From contig NC_089394.1 of NCBI RefSeq assembly GCF_003171515.1, forward strand, positions 2,790,001 through 2,854,000: DNA of 64,000 bases, in the 5' to 3' direction. A program made the translations under genes and the position numbers. Shown here in pieces: positions 1 through 10,183 of the stretch (position 1 is the first letter of the stretch; every line of letters begins with the position of its first letter). The notes beneath the pieces are model-generated. The model was not told the origin of the DNA. It made no database searches and saw nothing but the letters and a program-made list of their open reading frames with translations. This DNA is from Pyrenophora tritici-repentis (taxonomy: Eukaryota; Ascomycota; Dothideomycetes; Pleosporales; Pleosporaceae).

Positions 1-1136
1 GAGAATGTACTGGCCGTAGGAGCTGGACAATGATGAGCATGTGAATAAATTTGCAGGACAACAGATTGCACATACTGAACATCGAGGTAAAGTCTAATAC
101 CACGCGACGCCTTGAGCGCGTCCACTTGAGCCTTGACCCCACGGAGCTCGGGTGAATCACCTGCAGCGACACCCTTGTATGTCTCCGAGCAGGGGTTGGT
201 AGAAGCACCACCAGCTACTTCCCACTTGTATGGCCAGTTACCTTGAGGCCTGGTTAGTATTGTGCCCACAAAAAGATACAATGGATGCTTACGGTTGATG
301 TCACGACCGACACATGAGTTGCCACTCACAGTCTGTCGGTTCTTGCGCCAGAGACGGTCGGTAGTCTGGGAGTAGACAAAGCCGTCTGGGTTGACAATGG
401 GTGTGATGTAGAAGTCGAATTTATCGACGAGAGACTTGATAGTCGCATCGCTGCCGTACTTGGTGAGAAGTTGCCATGCGAAGTACCTGTAGGTGATTTG
501 TTAGCCCCCTTGCCAGGCAATTGTGAGATGTTTCATACTCGGTAGTCATGGAAGTGATCCACTCTCTCGCGTGAACGTTTCCATGGATGATGACAGCGGG
601 CTTGGAGCCCTTGCCGCCGCTACCCCAGATGTGGATGCCAGTCAAGACCCGTCCCTGAACCGAGGTACCCACGGTGACAATCTCAGACTGGCTAGTGTAG
701 CCGGCCTGTAGGTCTCGGAGGAATTGGAGATGATCAGCATATGGGTGGTACGCAGTGAACCACGACTCGCTAGGAACTGATGGAAATTAGAGTCTGCGTT
801 TGACTGCACGTCAACTGACTTACCAGCATATATGCCCATCTCTCCTTCTTCCGCAAGGGCAGCGCCAACATCCTCGTTCAGCGTCTTGCTTTCAGTAACC
901 AATGCAGTCAATGCGTCGACATTCTCGGGCGCGACGACAACATCCATCTCGGCCGACTTGCCGGGGTTCAGGACGTGTGCAGCCAGGCTCTCGATCTGAG
1001 CCAGCATATCGTTGGTGCTAGTCACGCGAAGGACCTTGTAGCCATTGTAGTCAACCTTCTTGCCAGCTCTTGGCACGACGGTGCCCAGGGCAGTGGAGGA
1101 GAGGAGGAGCGCCGAAGTAAGAATAGTGGTCTTCAT
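1..1136 (-). CDS. Secreted M14 (carboxypeptidase A-like) zinc metallocarboxypeptidase, 3' end outside window
   Basis: Zinc exopeptidase that removes C-terminal residues from proteins outside the cell; made as a pro-enzyme. Five exons fit on the minus strand: 1136-824, 776-539, 486-293, 241-76 and 22-1. All introns are GT-AG and every join keeps frame. Residues 1 to about 18 form a signal peptide, followed by an M14-type propeptide and, from about residue 105, the catalytic domain. Visible motifs are the zinc motif HAREW (173-177), GRDINRNW with substrate-binding Asn/Arg, and DVHSYGQ with the third zinc ligand, which appears only after the last visible intron is removed. The catalytic Glu near the C-terminus is outside the window. 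The start is the ATG directly before the hydrophobic leader; an upstream in-frame GTG was ignored. The family call is secure; the substrate is not predictable. Confidence 0.9.
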
Positions 1137-1795
1137 GATGGCTGATGGAGAGACGACCGTTTGATGCGGTGTGCTCTTACAAAGAGAGGAAACCACTTGC
1201 TTTTATGCTTTGGGGTGTTTATATCGTCCCATCATCCACCTTCCCGCCGAGGAATCTGGCCAAGACGCCTTCTTGCTCGCCATCACGAAATCACATGGAA
1301 GAGGCAGGTACCTATCTTGTACTGTCCGTAGATCCGCTGCAGTACGGGAGATGTGCACTCGAAGGAGCTCGACAGAAATGCTGCACGCGCGGAAGATGAC
1401 GACTGAACGGGGATGGAACATATACCTCACGACCTGGATGGTCGTTTAATTTATTAGACTCTCTTGGCATGCTCGATGGAAGTCGTGAGGGTGAACAAGA
1501 CGATTGGCGCGGGACCGTTTCGCTTGTCGCATTAGGCAGGTGGAGGTCTCGGAGACTACTCTGGCTGGTCTTGGCAACAAGATAGGGCAAATTCGAGACT
1601 TGGTAGCCTGGGGTAACTATATGAACGCGGGATACTAGTAGTGAGCTGATTTGCTGTATTATAGCGAATCCTTGGTAAAGCCAGCGTCTTGACTGGGAAG
1701 GAGACAAACATAAAAGCTACGGAAGGCGCAAGTGTATCCCGTCATAACCCCCTTCTCGAAGCATGAGATGCATGATGGTATCTTTGCAAGTTCCC
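1137..1795. other. Intergenic: promoter of the carboxypeptidase and 3' flank of the Ap4A phosphorylase-like gene
   Basis: No reading frame here resembles a protein. A TATA-like stretch on the minus strand lies near 1218-1223, about 85 bp upstream of the carboxypeptidase start, and is a possible core promoter. Confidence 0.4.
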
Positions 1796-2704
1796 TTACT
1801 GGGAAGGTACGCCCAACTCCCTGAGCACATTTGCGCAACCAATCCTCAGCCACTCGTCTATATGGGCCTGGCCAGTAACCCAGACACTCCCTAGCATGCC
1901 GCCAGCGTTCGCGCTCGCTCCCTCTGTACAGCCTGCCCGCCGTGGAACAATGATGAGATGATCTGCCCACATAATGACGTTGTGCGGAGGGGCATCCTTC
2001 TCTTCAAAATTCATAAGAGACCGACACTGCGTCAACAAGGTCGTGTATATAGACAAGACGTCCTTTGCTGTGGTTGTCTCGAAACCCTCGCTGAAGTGGT
2101 GAAGGAAATACTGGAACGGCACTTTCTTCTCGGGATCATTCAGGGCGGATATGAGATAATCGAACGCATACGGTGGTCCCTTCAAGCCTTGAAGATGCTT
2201 GTGCACCCTGCTACAACCGCCTCTCTCCCCACAGTTGAAGATGGCATACATTCCCGGGAATTTGCGTAGGACTTGAAGCATGACCTCCAGATCATCCACA
2301 TCAAGAGCTTCGTGCTGGCGCTTGTACGAGTCAAGAGTCAGCATCAATAGTTGTGGTCGGTCAACACAAAAGAGGTTTAGTGCCAGATCGTGGGTATTGT
2401 TGAGTTGAGTGACGATAAGCCGCTCATCAGGGCAAAACATGTCGCTTCCTGGCCCCCATTGTCGGGATTGATTAAAGGCATGATTTGTGGCATCGATAGT
2501 ATGGGGTTTGGTGGCTAGTGCTGGGCAGATGCGAAATTCAAGCTGATGGTTTGTGAGTAAGTGCATTGCTTTGGGTGTTTGATTGCTTACAGGGTAGCCT
2601 TCAGCCTCCAATTTGACAGACTCGTAAGGCCCGTATAGAATGACGGCTTGCGACACGAGCTCATCAAACGTGTTGGTCAGCTTTGTTTCTGATACGTTGT
2701 CCAT
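1796..2704 (-). CDS. ATP adenylyltransferase / Ap4A phosphorylase-like protein (HIT superfamily)
   Basis: Single-exon 302-aa protein. It resembles fungal Ap4A phosphorylases (APA1/APA2 type), which split diadenosine tetraphosphate with phosphate into ATP and ADP and so clear alarmone-like dinucleotides. The key stretch is NCGERGGCSRVHKHLQ (about residues 158-173), corresponding to the family's S/G-rich loop followed by HxHxQ, where a histidine forms the nucleotidyl intermediate. The C-terminal part holds DHLIIVPRR, typical of the second half of these enzymes. The start is the first ATG, at 2704, and length matches the family. The glycine-rich loop is less canonical than in yeast APA1, so substrate preference could differ. 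Confidence 0.8.
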   Translation of the reverse strand: MDNVSETKLTNTFDELVSQAVILYGPYESVKLEAEGYPVSNQTPKAMHLLTNHQLEFRICPALATKPHTIDATNHAFNQSRQWGPGSDMFCPDERLIVTQLNNTHDLALNLFCVDRPQLLMLTLDSYKRQHEALDVDDLEVMLQVLRKFPGMYAIFNCGERGGCSRVHKHLQGLKGPPYAFDYLISALNDPEKKVPFQYFLHHFSEGFETTTAKDVLSIYTTLLTQCRSLMNFEEKDAPPHNVIMWADHLIIVPRRAGCTEGASANAGGMLGSVWVTGQAHIDEWLRIGCANVLRELGVPSQ

Positions 2705-3121
2705 GTCGTAAAGGTGGTGGCCTTTTGAAATTGCAAGGCCGAGATTGTCGGTGAATGCGATAGATGAGCGTCGTGACGAGGTACAGAGGGGGGTCTGTGC
2801 TCGAAGCTACGGACTTAGTGAGCCCCATGCTCTATGGTCGGAAAAAGCAATACATCAGCATCGGATGAACAAGACAGAGTATGGGTTGATATAGCATTTT
2901 CAGCTATGTAATCCAAGGAAAGACGTGTTCAGCACCAGAAGCCCAAGGCGGGGAAAAAATAACAAAAAATCGCCTGCCGAGAAGTGAAGATGCCATGTTG
3001 ATGGATTACAAAAAAATATGCCCTTTCCAAGATGCAGTCTCCCCGATTGCAGAGACCGATATGTGTGATGAACATGGGCGCAGTGCCTGGGTATCGTGGT
3101 ATCGTAGTCAAAGAGAAGCAG
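2705..3121. other. Intergenic between two minus-strand genes
   Basis: Holds the promoter of the Ap4A phosphorylase-like gene and the 3' flank of the coiled-coil gene. No other coding or RNA signal was seen. Confidence 0.4.
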
Positions 3122-3720
3122 CTATGTGGTCTCAGGCTTGGCGGAAAGTGGCCTCTCTACCAGGACATAGTCAGCACTGGTAGTCGATGAAGGGGTCGGT
3201 GTGTCTGGTAGCGCACCTGGCATGTCTGATGACTTTTGTGCGAGTGGGCTCGACGAGGCTTCCTCCAACCGCGCCTTATCCTGGTCGGAGAAGGAGCCGT
3301 CGACTGGAGTGCGTCGCTGGCTGTCCTTGCGGGCTGGCGGTGAGTTGCCCTTTGCCTGGTTCAGTCGCTCTTCGGCCGCACGCAGCCTTGCCTCGAGAGC
3401 CTCGAGCTCCCTGGTTTGGGTGGTGACGGCATGCTTCCTAGGCGCGTGTCAGTCGCGGCTTCCCTTTGTGGTGCCGGATGCGCAAGGCATACTTCTCCAG
3501 GACGGTCTTGTCGAGCATTTCTAGGCCTTCGTCCAAGTTGAACAGGCAGTCAAGCTCCGACATGAAGTTGCGCGCTACTGTCCTACAGGGCGTTGTCAGA
3601 AGGAGCGGACTGGAGCTATGCTAGCGGCGGGAGAGCTCACGATTGAGGGCGGTTGTTTGGCTTCCAGCCATGGTCTGGGTCGTCGATGGGAGTGGACTGT
3701 GCAGGGTAGGACGAGGTCAT
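3122..3720 (-). CDS. Small uncharacterised coiled-coil protein
   Basis: I do not recognise a named family. Three exons (3720-3641, 3582-3493, 3437-3122) with GT-AG introns give 161 aa, and the total coding length is an exact multiple of three. The middle of the protein (about 28-90) is acidic then strongly helical, with the heptad-like ELEALEARLRAAEERLNQ forming a coiled coil. The C-terminal third is Ser/Pro-rich and probably disordered. No signal peptide or membrane segment is present. Without splicing each piece looks like a short unrelated frame, so the gene is easily missed. A subunit of some larger complex is plausible but unproven. Confidence 0.7.
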
Positions 3721-4586
3721 GATGGGCTCGTGAAGCGAGTGAGGCGAGAAAGGATGGAATGGGTTGGGGTGGGTTGAGATGGATGGGCAGGGGCAAGAGC
3801 GGAGTGATGCGTGGGGTGGGTATATATATATATATGGGCAGCTGTAAGACGGCGAGGCAGGACGCAAACGGCGAGGCAGGTCAGAGATGTTTCATGCAGC
3901 GCAGTCAGAGAGCGGGCAGAGAGGCAAGGCGCATAATAAGGCTTCCCTGGAATAGGTGTTGCAGGACGATTGCAATGTCAGAAAAAGGGGATGCCTATGC
4001 TCCCAAACTAATTCGGGCGTAGATCGGGAGTGGAGCTTGAGCTTGGGAGAGGCAGCAGCTGGCAGGGAGAGTTTGGATGAGCCGCAGCTCCCGAGGCCCA
4101 ACGAGACATGGATTACTGAGGGAACGGAACACTTGGAACAGCAACACAGCAGCTGCAACATGACAGACGCTGTACTAGGTAGAATCCACAAGATGAAACC
4201 TGCAAGCGATAAATGCCCATCTGAGGCAGACGTCCCGCACCCGTAGTCTGGCCCGCCGCGCAGCTTTCAGTCAAGTGCTCGTGATTGGCCCGCAGCAAGG
4301 GCGGCGGTTGAGGCAGCCTGGGCTGCGACCACGACGACGTGTATCGCTATCAATTTGCGACGCCTCCATCACAGAAGCCGCGCCCGCCCATCTCGCTCCA
4401 ATTTCCCCGCCCGACGCGCCCATCACTCGTGTCGCATGCGATGCACGTCTGCCCAAAATAATCGTGGTTGCCATCGCTGCTGCTGCTGCTGTTGTTGTTG
4501 TTGTTGCTCCCGCCGACGTCGCGCTCGTCGCCCTGGCTCCCATCCTCCCGCACCCCCATCGCCCGCGCGCTGCAGACGCCTGGGGG
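3721..4586. promoter_or_regulatory. Divergent intergenic region with a TA repeat
   Basis: Separates the minus-strand coiled-coil gene from the plus-strand bromodomain gene and should hold both promoters. A (TA)n run at about 3822-3834 lies about 100 bp upstream of the minus-strand start and could serve as its TATA region. A frame that is open in phase with the bromodomain gene runs through 4275-4586, but its translation is low-complexity and is probably 5' UTR. Confidence 0.4.
4476..4507. repeat. GCT/GTT trinucleotide repeat
   Basis: Five GCT units run into about five GTT units in the 5' leader of the bromodomain gene. The change from GCT to GTT suggests point mutation within one original repeat tract. 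Confidence 0.85.
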
Positions 4587-7061
4587 ATGAATACAAGCGT
4601 GTCTGCCTACACCAACCTCGAGTCGCTGCTGCTGTTCCAGTGTCTCCATGCCTATGGCGTGGCGCCCTCCGTGTTTGGCCGCATCTCCGACCTACTAAAG
4701 CAGAACCCGGACATCACCACGCACAAGTACTTCCAGCCCGGCCGCCTCAGTCCCGATGCCCTGCGCAACTTCTATCTTGAGCGCCTGAAGCGCGAACTCG
4801 AACACGAGCAAGGTTCCGATGCCGACGCCCAACATGGCCAGGTCGCAAACTCAGCAAAGAGAAAGAGGCATAGCCCAAGTCTGCCCACTGTCCAGGAGTC
4901 GCTGCAGCACCAGCACCTCATCCCGAAACTCGTCACCAAACTCTACGCCTCGTACCGTCGCGAGCTCACCGAGCAGATCAGGGCCGACGAGGAGCGCTAT
5001 GAGCGATTGCAGCTCCAACTGAAGAGCATTGAGCATGGCGAGTGGGACCATCAATTGCGCGAAAAGGCAAACGGGCGCACTCCAGTGTCGTCGCGGAGTC
5101 CTACACTGCCTAGGAAGTCGCCTCATCTCGCCCAGAAGCCTTTGCAGCCAGCCCAACAGCACCCGACCCAGAGTGGACAGTCTTCACCAGTCCAGCGCAA
5201 GAAGCAGACGGCTATGCCGCAACAACAACAGCCGCCAGCGCAATCACCACGACTCCAGGCCTCCTCCAACTACAATGGCACACCCTATCCAAACATCTCG
5301 CCCTTTCCTCCTCCTGGACAGGCTCCTCCGAATACACAGTCTCAGCCAAGCCCCCACCCATCGCAGTCGCGGTCTCCAGCACCCGCATCTCCAGGACCCC
5401 AATATCAGTATCCCCAGGGTCTGACCTACGGACCCAATGGCGGGCCTCCGTATGGGCCTCCTGGACCGCATCCACAACATCTGCCCCCACACCAGCACTT
5501 TCCTCCACAGCAGTCGCCGGGTCCCCACTCTCCCAGCATGCACCATGCCCAACAGCAGCAGAGGGTTCATCTTCCCCACCATGGACACCAGCCGTATCCT
5601 CCCCTCCAGCCGCAAATCGCGCAACCACCGCCACAGGCAGGTTTCATGCTTCCGCCATTCCAGGTTGCGCCACAGGACCCATCACGTGTACACCATCAGC
5701 CAACTGTGCCGCCACAGTATCCTCAAGCCTCTACCCCAACCGGCACCCGGCAGCCATCAAGGCCAATTCTACAGACGCCCGGTGCTGCCAGACCAGGAGT
5801 ACCACCAGTACACCCCCTTGTTACCCAGGCAAGAAACCCTCTCTCAACGCCCACAAATCTGCGCTCTCCCGTCAGTGCTCTTGGGACTCCGGTATCCGCC
5901 CGGAGCTTTTGGAAGCGGTCGAGTCTCGGTGAAGCGCCCGCCATGCACGCAAGCCCGCGTCCCGAAGTGGAGCCCCTTGACGATGTACCCCCGCTCATCC
6001 GACCAAAACAGACTCCACCAAAAGCAAAGGCGCAGCGCAAGTCAAGAGCAAAAGGCAAAGGAAAAGAAGCGGAACAGCATCACCCCACAGCAGACACTGA
6101 AACGCCACAGAGCGTCAAGCAGCCTAATGACGCAGAAGAAGATTCCATGCTAGAGCCAGAGACTCGCTCTGGACGGTCCAGGAGAAAAGCGCCTGCGAAG
6201 AGAGCAAGACCCGGCAGTATTACATCGTCACGAGCAGGTGGTTCTGTACGAGACCGAAGCAGAAGCCAGTCTATTCTCTCACATACTGATACAATAGCGG
6301 CCGATAACGAATCCCAGGCCGGGAATCGGATCAAGTCAGAGCGTGGAACCTCGGTTGAGGCCATCGAAGAGGAGGGATCCGCAGAAACGCCTTCACACAT
6401 GTCTACCCGCCGACGAGGGCCCGCCGCAACATCAGCACCACTTTCCACCCGCCGAAAGCGCAATGCCCGGGAGGCTTCTTTGGATGAACAGGAAGATCAC
6501 ATGTTCAGTACACCAGGCCCGCCCAAGACCCTGGTTGCACCACGAAACTTTGCACGCATGACCGCGCCCATGATGTATGACATTAACTCACACAAACATG
6601 CCTCTACTTTCAACACAGCTGTCCGCGCAAAGGATGCAGAAGGCTATTACGACATCATCAAGCGCCCCACAGATCTAACCTCGATCAAAAAGGCAGTAGC
6701 TACTGGTGCGAAGCAAGTTAGCGCTGCAGCGGCTGCATCGGATAACCCGACAGGCAGCCCTGGTGGTGCTACAGGAGGCGTCGTTGAACTCCCTGTCACA
6801 GTGGACAATGTGCCTCCAAAATCCATTGTCAATGCCACACAACTGGAAAAAGAGCTCATGCGCATGTTTGTCAACGCCGTCATGTTCAACCCCGGTGAAG
6901 AGGGCGTTGTAAATGATGCAAGGGATATGTTCCAGACTGTCCAGGGCCTGGTTAGTACGTGGAGGGATGTGGAGAGGCACAGTGGACGCGTGGGGAACGA
7001 GGATACGCCGACCGTAGAAGATGATGACGCACCTACGGCGAGTAAGCGGAGGAAGATATAG
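4587..7061 (+). CDS. Bromodomain protein, BRD8-like (possible NuA4 acetyltransferase subunit)
   Basis: Single-exon 824-aa nuclear protein. The N-terminal ~90 residues are helical and conserved-looking (SVSAYTNLESLLLFQ onward). Residues about 110-560 are rich in Gln, Pro and Ser and probably disordered. A basic stretch follows, with several KRK-type nuclear localisation signals. The C-terminal part (about 651-791) resembles a bromodomain, with ARMTAPMMYDINSHKHASTF, then YYDIIKRPTDL and a helix containing MFVNAVMFNP, where the Asn is the acetyl-lysine contact in this family. An N-terminal helical domain plus a C-terminal bromodomain is the layout of BRD8-type NuA4 subunits; that assignment is inference. 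The ATG at 4587 was chosen because upstream in-frame sequence is low-complexity. Confidence 0.8.
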   Translation: MNTSVSAYTNLESLLLFQCLHAYGVAPSVFGRISDLLKQNPDITTHKYFQPGRLSPDALRNFYLERLKRELEHEQGSDADAQHGQVANSAKRKRHSPSLPTVQESLQHQHLIPKLVTKLYASYRRELTEQIRADEERYERLQLQLKSIEHGEWDHQLREKANGRTPVSSRSPTLPRKSPHLAQKPLQPAQQHPTQSGQSSPVQRKKQTAMPQQQQPPAQSPRLQASSNYNGTPYPNISPFPPPGQAPPNTQSQPSPHPSQSRSPAPASPGPQYQYPQGLTYGPNGGPPYGPPGPHPQHLPPHQHFPPQQSPGPHSPSMHHAQQQQRVHLPHHGHQPYPPLQPQIAQPPPQAGFMLPPFQVAPQDPSRVHHQPTVPPQYPQASTPTGTRQPSRPILQTPGAARPGVPPVHPLVTQARNPLSTPTNLRSPVSALGTPVSARSFWKRSSLGEAPAMHASPRPEVEPLDDVPPLIRPKQTPPKAKAQRKSRAKGKGKEAEQHHPTADTETPQSVKQPNDAEEDSMLEPETRSGRSRRKAPAKRARPGSITSSRAGGSVRDRSRSQSILSHTDTIAADNESQAGNRIKSERGTSVEAIEEEGSAETPSHMSTRRRGPAATSAPLSTRRKRNAREASLDEQEDHMFSTPGPPKTLVAPRNFARMTAPMMYDINSHKHASTFNTAVRAKDAEGYYDIIKRPTDLTSIKKAVATGAKQVSAAAAASDNPTGSPGGATGGVVELPVTVDNVPPKSIVNATQLEKELMRMFVNAVMFNPGEEGVVNDARDMFQTVQGLVSTWRDVERHSGRVGNEDTPTVEDDDAPTASKRRKI

Positions 7062-8677
7062 CATAACCCTCGTACTGCGAAAACTCAACGCAAACAGTAG
7101 GTTAAGGAGAGATTCGGTCATCAGGTCATACTCAGAAACAGCGGGATAACCGTTGATAAATTTCACATTTGAAACATTTATTGCAATTTTTTTGGTGCCC
7201 TTTTGATTGCACATGTACTAACGTCGTTTACAAGAGAGGGGACAGGATGGAAACTAGCCTTGCTTACTCTCTTCTAACCATAGCCAAGAAGAACGGTGCC
7301 TGAACCCCTGAAGCCACAATATCGTCAATCGTTCGGCCAAATAAGTTCTTTGCGACTCCCAAACTCTGAATATTGGGTGCCAGTCGAAGCCAGACATGGG
7401 AGTCGGCGTTCCCCTCTAAAAGCAAGCCCCATCAAGCTAATTTGCACCGTTCTTGGGTACCCGGTTTTAGTAAAACAGTCGTTCTTTGTAGATGACAGGC
7501 ATGTGGCTGACTAGATATCGGCGCATGTGAGCGTTGGTGAATCCAGTGCAGTCAAGGCGTTCTTGGTTGGCTAGTTAGGAGAAAGCGGGTAATGACCCGC
7601 CGATATACAAAAGCAAAGAAAGGATGGCTTTTCGAGTCTGACACGGACATCTATGCCGGGAAGCAAGGCGGACTTGGAAGGAGTGTTTTTTAGACACTTC
7701 CTCCCGTCGTCTTCTCGAAGACACGAAATATCGAGCAGGGTGTTTAGTGGGAAGTTCGGGAAAGCCTGGTCTGGACTAGTTACGTTCAATCGGAAATGTC
7801 GTCACAGAAGCAGTGACAGGGCGAGCTTCCAATTTCCAGATACCGATGGGCAAAAACATAAGCGGCATCTTGCAATGCGTCCATGGGATTCTTTCAAAAC
7901 ACGATATACCCCAGCCACGGATCAAAATACATACACTCCCAATCCAGTTACCCTACTCACCACAACCAGTCGAGCGAGTTACCAGGACTGTTCACCCTAC
8001 CATCCGTGCCAGCAACAAAGCACCCCCCTAACCTATCAACCTCCAGCGTCCTTAGCATCTAATCCGGTAAGTCCTCGGGTAAACCCCCCTAAGCCAAACG
8101 CATCAACCTCAACACAAAAGGCGGTTCTTCATTCCAAATAGCACAGAATACGTAGGTGGCTGGCCTCAACAGGTTGAGACAAGAGGGCAGCTCCTGGCAT
8201 GCGCTCGGCTGACTAGACAGCAATAGACAGCAAACTTGGACCAACAAAAACACTTTTTTGTTCAATGCATCGTTCCTCGGGACCAACACTGTCCTATCTA
8301 CTCTCCGCTATCCATTCCTCGACTGAAAGACTAGCTATCTGGCCTTCCGGGCGAGGCTGCCGGTACCCGTGGCGCGGGGCTATGGGCGATACATGTTGAG
8401 AGTTTGGTAGAGGAAGTAGTGCAAACGGGGGTTGCGAATAGCGTGAGGTGTAGTGTGCTTAGTGACTAAAAACGAGCTTGGGGAGAGGAGTCATCATCTG
8501 CTGTTATATAACTTCTTTCTGGGAAGCTGGAGTTGTTGTGTCTCTATCATCACAGTCTTTTCCTCCCACTTTGCATCGTTTTGCGCTTTTGTCGATCAGC
8601 CGAGAAGATACGTTCATTTATATCTTTCTCTTATTTTTTTTTTGCTGTCTCTGTTTGAGAGTGAGCGGGTAATAAAC
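7062..8677. other. Intergenic, 1.6 kb, no gene seen
   Basis: Several frames of 60-160 codons are open, but none looks like a protein and none has family motifs. The right part holds the promoter of the LysM gene, with a TATATAA at 8505-8511, a T-rich tract near 8630-8642 and CT-rich stretches typical of fungal promoters. Confidence 0.45.
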
Positions 8678-9327
8678 ATGGCCGTCTTCAATATGCAAAC
8701 ACTCGTCAGTCTTATCGGCGTCGTTTCTCTCGCATCTGCATACCGTGTCCCACCACCCACCATCACGGCGAAGGATGCGCACCAGGATTGCGATGCCTGG
8801 CATATCGCCAAAACAGGGGAATCATTTGGATCCATCGCGAACTTTTACCGGCTCAACATGGCGCAGTTCAAATCATATGTACGTTTCCAAAGCAGACAGA
8901 CAAACCACATCCTTCACACTGTATACTAATGATACACGCTCAGAACCCCGCCGTATGTGTAGACACCGACACCCTCGTCATGGGCGCTTCATACTGCATC
9001 AACTACACGCCCAGCCTCCCCACACCCACAACAGCCCTAGAATGCAACAGCCTCCACTTTGTAGAAGCATACGACACATGCTTCGGCATCTCCACCATGA
9101 ACAACTTGACTCTAGCACAATTCTACGCCATGAACCCCGCGCTGGATAACCGGTGCAAGAACCTGTCGTCGAACCAGTATGTTTGCGTTTCTAGCGCAGT
9201 GAAGACGCCCGAGAGGACAGAGGTTGAGGTGCCGGTAGAAATAGTTCCAGAGGTGCAGGGGCCGCCGAGGTGCTTTTTTAATATGAAACAGGCTGGGCAT
9301 GCGCATTATATTTGTGTGGCGAACTGA
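8678..9327 (+). CDS. Secreted LysM-domain protein (candidate effector)
   Basis: Two exons (8678-8878, 8944-9327) with a GT-AG intron encode 194 aa. A signal peptide spans residues 1 to about 21. Two LysM modules follow. The first begins CDAWHIAKTGESFGSIA and crosses the intron to NPAVCVD. The second begins CNSLHFVEAYDTCFGI and ends NPALDNRCKNL. Fungal LysM proteins bind chitin; in plant-associated fungi they hide chitin from plant receptors or shield hyphae, and others have cell-wall roles. The even spread of cysteines suggests disulfides. A C-terminal tail with a Cys pair (RCFFNM, YICVAN) has no recognised domain. No chitinase domain is attached, which fits an effector-type protein. Function is inferred from family only. 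Confidence 0.85.
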
Positions 9328-10183
9328 GGAAGTTGGATGTATGTGGTTGGGGAAGAGGTTGCTGGGGTTTCGAGCGTACTTGCTGCATTGTATATGTGAT
9401 TGTGAGGTGGAGGGTAGGGATAAGGAAATGGAATGGGGGGTTAAAAGCTGTTGAGGGTATGGGAGGTATGGACGGTTTTTGTAAAAAGGGTGGTAGTGGT
9501 CGTGGTACACATCTAGTCAGAATGGCTAACATGTATGCGTGGGATGATGGTGTCAATTACCATGTTATCCTCTGTGGATTACTCCCTGTGCGAATTGTCT
9601 TGGATTCATCGAGCCAATGTACACCTTGATCGTTGTTTATTTTGTAATATCAAGTTTGTAAATATTCTACACTCTGTTGCTCGAAATGAGTGAGAAACTT
9701 TATCGAAAACACCAAAGTGAATGAGAAGGAGGTGATACTGTCAATCGAATGTGATTTATATCAAATCACGAGATCTTGTAGAACTTCCGGTAGAATTAGC
9801 AGCCCTGTGTCGTTGCTTGAGCTACAGGTTAGCGGTCATACTGCCTTAAGCAACGAACTTGTTACTGAGCGGCACTACGTTAACAATGAACAGTGGTAAC
9901 CTAAGGCGAAGCTCCCTCGTATCCAACCTACCTTCCTAAATCAGCAAGTGGGCCATACCCCATCTCCACGAACCCCATTTTTACACTCGGGCTCGTTCCC
10001 CCCGAAGGCGCCAATTAGCGTCATTAGCCCATAGTACCCACCCTTTACCCCGGGTTCCAGCCAAGATCACCCGCCTCGCGCTCCGCTAATTTTCCCGTGT
10101 ACCTGGAAGAACTAATAGGTATAAAAGCTTATATGAAGGAATTCCTCCAGGACGAGTAACTGTGCTCGTCGCTAAGTTAAATC
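9328..10183. other. Intergenic, 0.86 kb
   Basis: 3' flank of the LysM gene and promoter of the PL4 gene. No other gene seen. Confidence 0.4.
10120..10126 (+). promoter_or_regulatory. TATA box of the PL4 lyase gene
   Basis: TATAAAA lies 58 bp upstream of the chosen start codon. It is a good match to the consensus at a plausible distance; transcription starts were not tested. Confidence 0.5.

Noticed and set aside
4275..4586. 104-codon N-terminal extension of the bromodomain protein
   Set aside because: Low-complexity Ala/Val/Arg text derived from a trinucleotide repeat; the conserved-looking sequence begins at the ATG at 4587.
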